Below the pieces are notes generated by a model. The model was given only the letters and a program-made list of their open reading frames with translations. It was not told where the DNA came from and ran no database searches. This document shows positions 61,914 to 64,000 of a DNA stretch of 64,000 nt, piece by piece (positions within the stretch are counted from its first letter, which is position 1; every line of letters begins with the position of its first letter). The stretch is taken from positions 1-64,000 of the forward strand of contig JAFRRF010000053.1 of the NCBI GenBank assembly GCA_017428245.1. Direction: 5' to 3'. Position numbers and translations under genes: made by a program. The DNA is from Bacteroidales bacterium (GTDB lineage: Bacteria; Bacteroidota; Bacteroidia; Bacteroidales; UBA932).

Positions 61914-63463
61914 TGACTGACCCTAAAATGAAGAAGAATATGAAAAGATATTTCCTGATTTCAGTGATGGTGCTGGGCATCGCGCTCAGTGCCGCGGCAC
62001 AGGGCAGTGGGACCGACTATCCGGCCAGGGTCGAACTGACCAAGGTCCAGTCGGCCTGGTTCAATTCCGCCAACGCAGCGGGGCTCTCCGTCGATCCGCT
62101 GGACATCTACCATGAACTTATGTTCGGCTACGGACTCGGCCGCGGCGAATTCCGTCTCCAGCCGGAAGGCAACACCAACATTCTGGACATCGCCACCTCA
62201 GGTGCCGCGAAACTCGGCCGAGGCTTTGTCTGGGGTTCGTTCGACTACAAGAACACTTCCGCCAAGGACACCCGTTTCAATACGATGACCCTGAACCTGG
62301 AGGACGACCTCCCGTTCATTGTCTCCGACGCCAACGTCAGCCCGTGGAAGAAACAACGCTATGACATGTCGTTCAAGGCGGCAACCCCGCTGGTGGCCGA
62401 CCTGGTGGCCTTCGGCGTGAGTGCCAAATACTTTACCGAAAGCGGTGCCAAACAGGTGGACCCGCGCTGCACCGACTATGAATACGGCATCACCGTGGAA
62501 CCTGCCCTGGCCTTCCACTTCGGCGGCCACACCGTCGGCCTTTCGGGCATCTACCGCAACGGCGGCGTCCGTGAGGTCCCGGTCAACAGCAACAGCCAGC
62601 AGGACCAGGTTGCCTATATCCTCCGCGGTCTGGGCAACTACACCGATGCCGTGGTCGGTTCGCTGAGCGGCATCAGCACGTTCTACTACAAGCGGAATCT
62701 TTATGGCGGCTCGCTGCAGTACGGTTTCGGCGGCCGCGGCCTCAAACTGCTGGCCGAAGGCGGCTATTCCTACCAGATGGTCGATGCTTTCCAGACCCCG
62801 ACCAAACCTCAGCGCATGGGTTCCACCATCCAGCAGAAGGTCTTCGGCAAGGCCCAGATCCTCGCGGAGAGCGATGAGGTGCTCAGCAAGATCACGGCGG
62901 AAGGCTTCCACCGGACGACCGAAGGCGTCGAGTTCCTTCAGGAACTGGGCGTGGAATGGCAGACCATCGACAAATACATCCGCAGCAACTACGATCTTTG
63001 GCATCTGGCGCTGGGTTACGACTTCTTCCGCAAGGGCGAAGCGGGCTACAGCTGGATGGCCGGCGTCAAGGCGGCCTACGACGAGCACAACGACAAATAT
63101 ATCCTGCCGGCTTCGTCGATTTCCTACAAGAACGTCACCGGAGAACTTTATGCCAAGAAAAACTTCCTGATCGGCGACGTATCGGTGCTCGGAACCATCC
63201 GCGGCGCCTATCGGAAGAATCTCGACGGTATCTATTCGTACGGTGGTCCCGAACCGGAATCGGTCATCATCACCGAATTCTATAATAAGGATTTCGAATA
63301 CAAGACGGCCGATTGCTGGAAAGCGGGAGCTGCCGTCAATGTGGCGTTCCCCATCGGCGGACGCACCGCGATGTTCTGCCAGCTGGAAGGTGACTACCTG
63401 AAGCCGCTGGATCTCGACTGCAAACGCCTGTTCGCAACCCTGACGGTCGGCTTTACTTTCTAA
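61913..63463 (+). CDS. DUF6850 family outer-membrane beta-barrel protein
   Basis: The 516-residue protein has a signal peptide; the start may be 61913, overlapping the DUF4876 stop, or the in-frame ATG at 61928 (MKKNMKRYFLISVMVLGIAL). The mature part alternates hydrophobic strands and ends in phenylalanine (LFATLTVGFTF), typical of outer-membrane barrels. GGHTVGLSGIYRNGGVREVP and YGGSLQYGFGGRGLKL fit DUF6850. It regularly accompanies TBDT-DUF4876 pairs as far as I recall; function is unknown. Protease B starts 9 bases after it. Confidence 0.75.
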   Translation: MTDPKMKKNMKRYFLISVMVLGIALSAAAQGSGTDYPARVELTKVQSAWFNSANAAGLSVDPLDIYHELMFGYGLGRGEFRLQPEGNTNILDIATSGAAKLGRGFVWGSFDYKNTSAKDTRFNTMTLNLEDDLPFIVSDANVSPWKKQRYDMSFKAATPLVADLVAFGVSAKYFTESGAKQVDPRCTDYEYGITVEPALAFHFGGHTVGLSGIYRNGGVREVPVNSNSQQDQVAYILRGLGNYTDAVVGSLSGISTFYYKRNLYGGSLQYGFGGRGLKLLAEGGYSYQMVDAFQTPTKPQRMGSTIQQKVFGKAQILAESDEVLSKITAEGFHRTTEGVEFLQELGVEWQTIDKYIRSNYDLWHLALGYDFFRKGEAGYSWMAGVKAAYDEHNDKYILPASSISYKNVTGELYAKKNFLIGDVSVLGTIRGAYRKNLDGIYSYGGPEPESVIITEFYNKDFEYKTADCWKAGAAVNVAFPIGGRTAMFCQLEGDYLKPLDLDCKRLFATLTVGFTF

Positions 63464-63472
63464 CCGGACGGT

Positions 63473-64000
63473 ATGAGAAGAATCCTTCTTTTCCTGACTG
63501 CAGTTTTGCTGTGCTCCACACTTGGGGCACAGCAAATTGCTCCCAGGGCCTTTGCCATCTTCGTGGACAAGGCCACGGCGCAGGCCTGCCGCGCCGAACT
63601 GGAAGCCTACCGCGACGTCATCACCGCGGAAGGCCTCCCGGCCGAGATCCTCGCCGGCGACTGGACCACGCCCGAACAGGTGCGCGACTGCATCCGGCAG
63701 CTGTACCGCGACAAGGGCCTGGAAGGCGCCGTGTTTGTGGGCGACATCCCCGTGGCAATGGTCCGCGGCGCCCAGCACTTCACATCGGCTTTCAAGATGG
63801 ACCAGCAGCAGTTCCCGATGTTCGACTCGAGCGTGCCTTCCGACCGCTTCTACGACGACTTCGGCCTGAAATTCCGCTTCATCGCGCAGGACAGCACGCG
63901 CCACGACCTGTTCTACTACTGGCTGACCGGCGACTCGCAGCAGCGCATCCACAGCGACATCTACACGGGCCGTATCCGGGCCACCCTGCCCGGTGAGGAA
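63473..64000 (+). CDS. Secreted gingipain-like (C25) cysteine peptidase B, cut by window edge
   Basis: The first 176 residues are visible. A signal peptide (MRRILLFLTAVLLCSTLGAQ) is followed by a region clearly paralogous to protease A: RQLYRDKGLEGAVFVGDIPV, MVRGAQHFTSAFKM, FDSSVPSDRFYDDFGLKF and SDIYTGRIR. The catalytic His and Cys lie beyond the window. It is the fifth gene in line with protease A, TBDT, DUF4876 and DUF6850, so the locus is bracketed by related proteases. Confidence 0.8.
   Translation, partial: MRRILLFLTAVLLCSTLGAQQIAPRAFAIFVDKATAQACRAELEAYRDVITAEGLPAEILAGDWTTPEQVRDCIRQLYRDKGLEGAVFVGDIPVAMVRGAQHFTSAFKMDQQQFPMFDSSVPSDRFYDDFGLKFRFIAQDSTRHDLFYYWLTGDSQQRIHSDIYTGRIRATLPGEE

Overview
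The window comes from a GC-rich member of the Bacteroidota, most likely Bacteroidales. The evidence is two SusC/SusD pairs, Bacteroidota-specific families (GLPGLI, DUF4270, DUF4294, DUF3098, DUF4251, DUF4876, DUF6850), and promoters of the TTTG-N19/20-TAnnTTTG type rather than the E. coli -35/-10 type. No rRNA, tRNA, phage genes or CRISPR array were found. The genus cannot be fixed from this sequence alone.

Layout. 1-4053: ribosomal proteins on the minus strand, rplP-rpmC-rpsQ-rplN-rplX-rplE-rpsN-rpsH-rplF-rplR. They begin at rplP with their own promoter, so the usual S10 operon is broken upstream of rplP. 4168-5733: a REP-associated (RAYT/Y1, HUH) transposase-like gene between two ~200 bp direct repeats. 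5748-15071: M19 dipeptidase + glutamate symporter, a DUF4294 protein, a Gfo/Idh/MocA oxidoreductase, an envelope operon ftsX-DUF3098-uppP-lpxH, then a glycogen-synthase-like half protein with a DUF4270 lipoprotein. 15101-23061: acpP-fabF, kbl, rplM-rpsI, rpsB-tsf, dus-lpxK. 23137-37601: two divergent SusC/SusD loci without any carbohydrate-active enzyme. 37720-43130: DUF456, PepC-type C1 peptidase, M24 aminopeptidase, and a NagB/PIG-L fusion. 43219-44878: a second, divergent RAYT with a small DUF3784 gene between inverted ~141 bp palindromic elements. 44920-49898: operon blaI - M56/TonB membrane protease - GLPGLI - TonB-dependent outer-membrane protein. 50291-55574: two secreted S9 peptidases separated by MITE-like palindromes. 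55793-64000: an apparent operon in which a TonB-dependent receptor, a DUF4876 lipoprotein and a DUF6850 barrel lie between two paralogous gingipain-like (C25) secreted proteases; the second is cut by the window edge.

How it works together. Much of the accessory content points to protein and peptide use: secreted C25 and S9 proteases, TonB-dependent import, C1/M24/M19 peptidases, a glutamate symporter and threonine breakdown (kbl).

The strongest candidates for something undescribed are (i) two RAYT-like transposases, each beside its own family of palindromic repeats, with repeats reused as terminators and one lying inside the signal peptide of PepC; (ii) the C25-TBDT-DUF4876-DUF6850-C25 island; and (iii) the BlaI/M56-TonB/GLPGLI/TBDT operon, in which the predicted sensor protease carries a TonB C-terminal domain. 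The functions of (ii) and (iii) are inferred from context.
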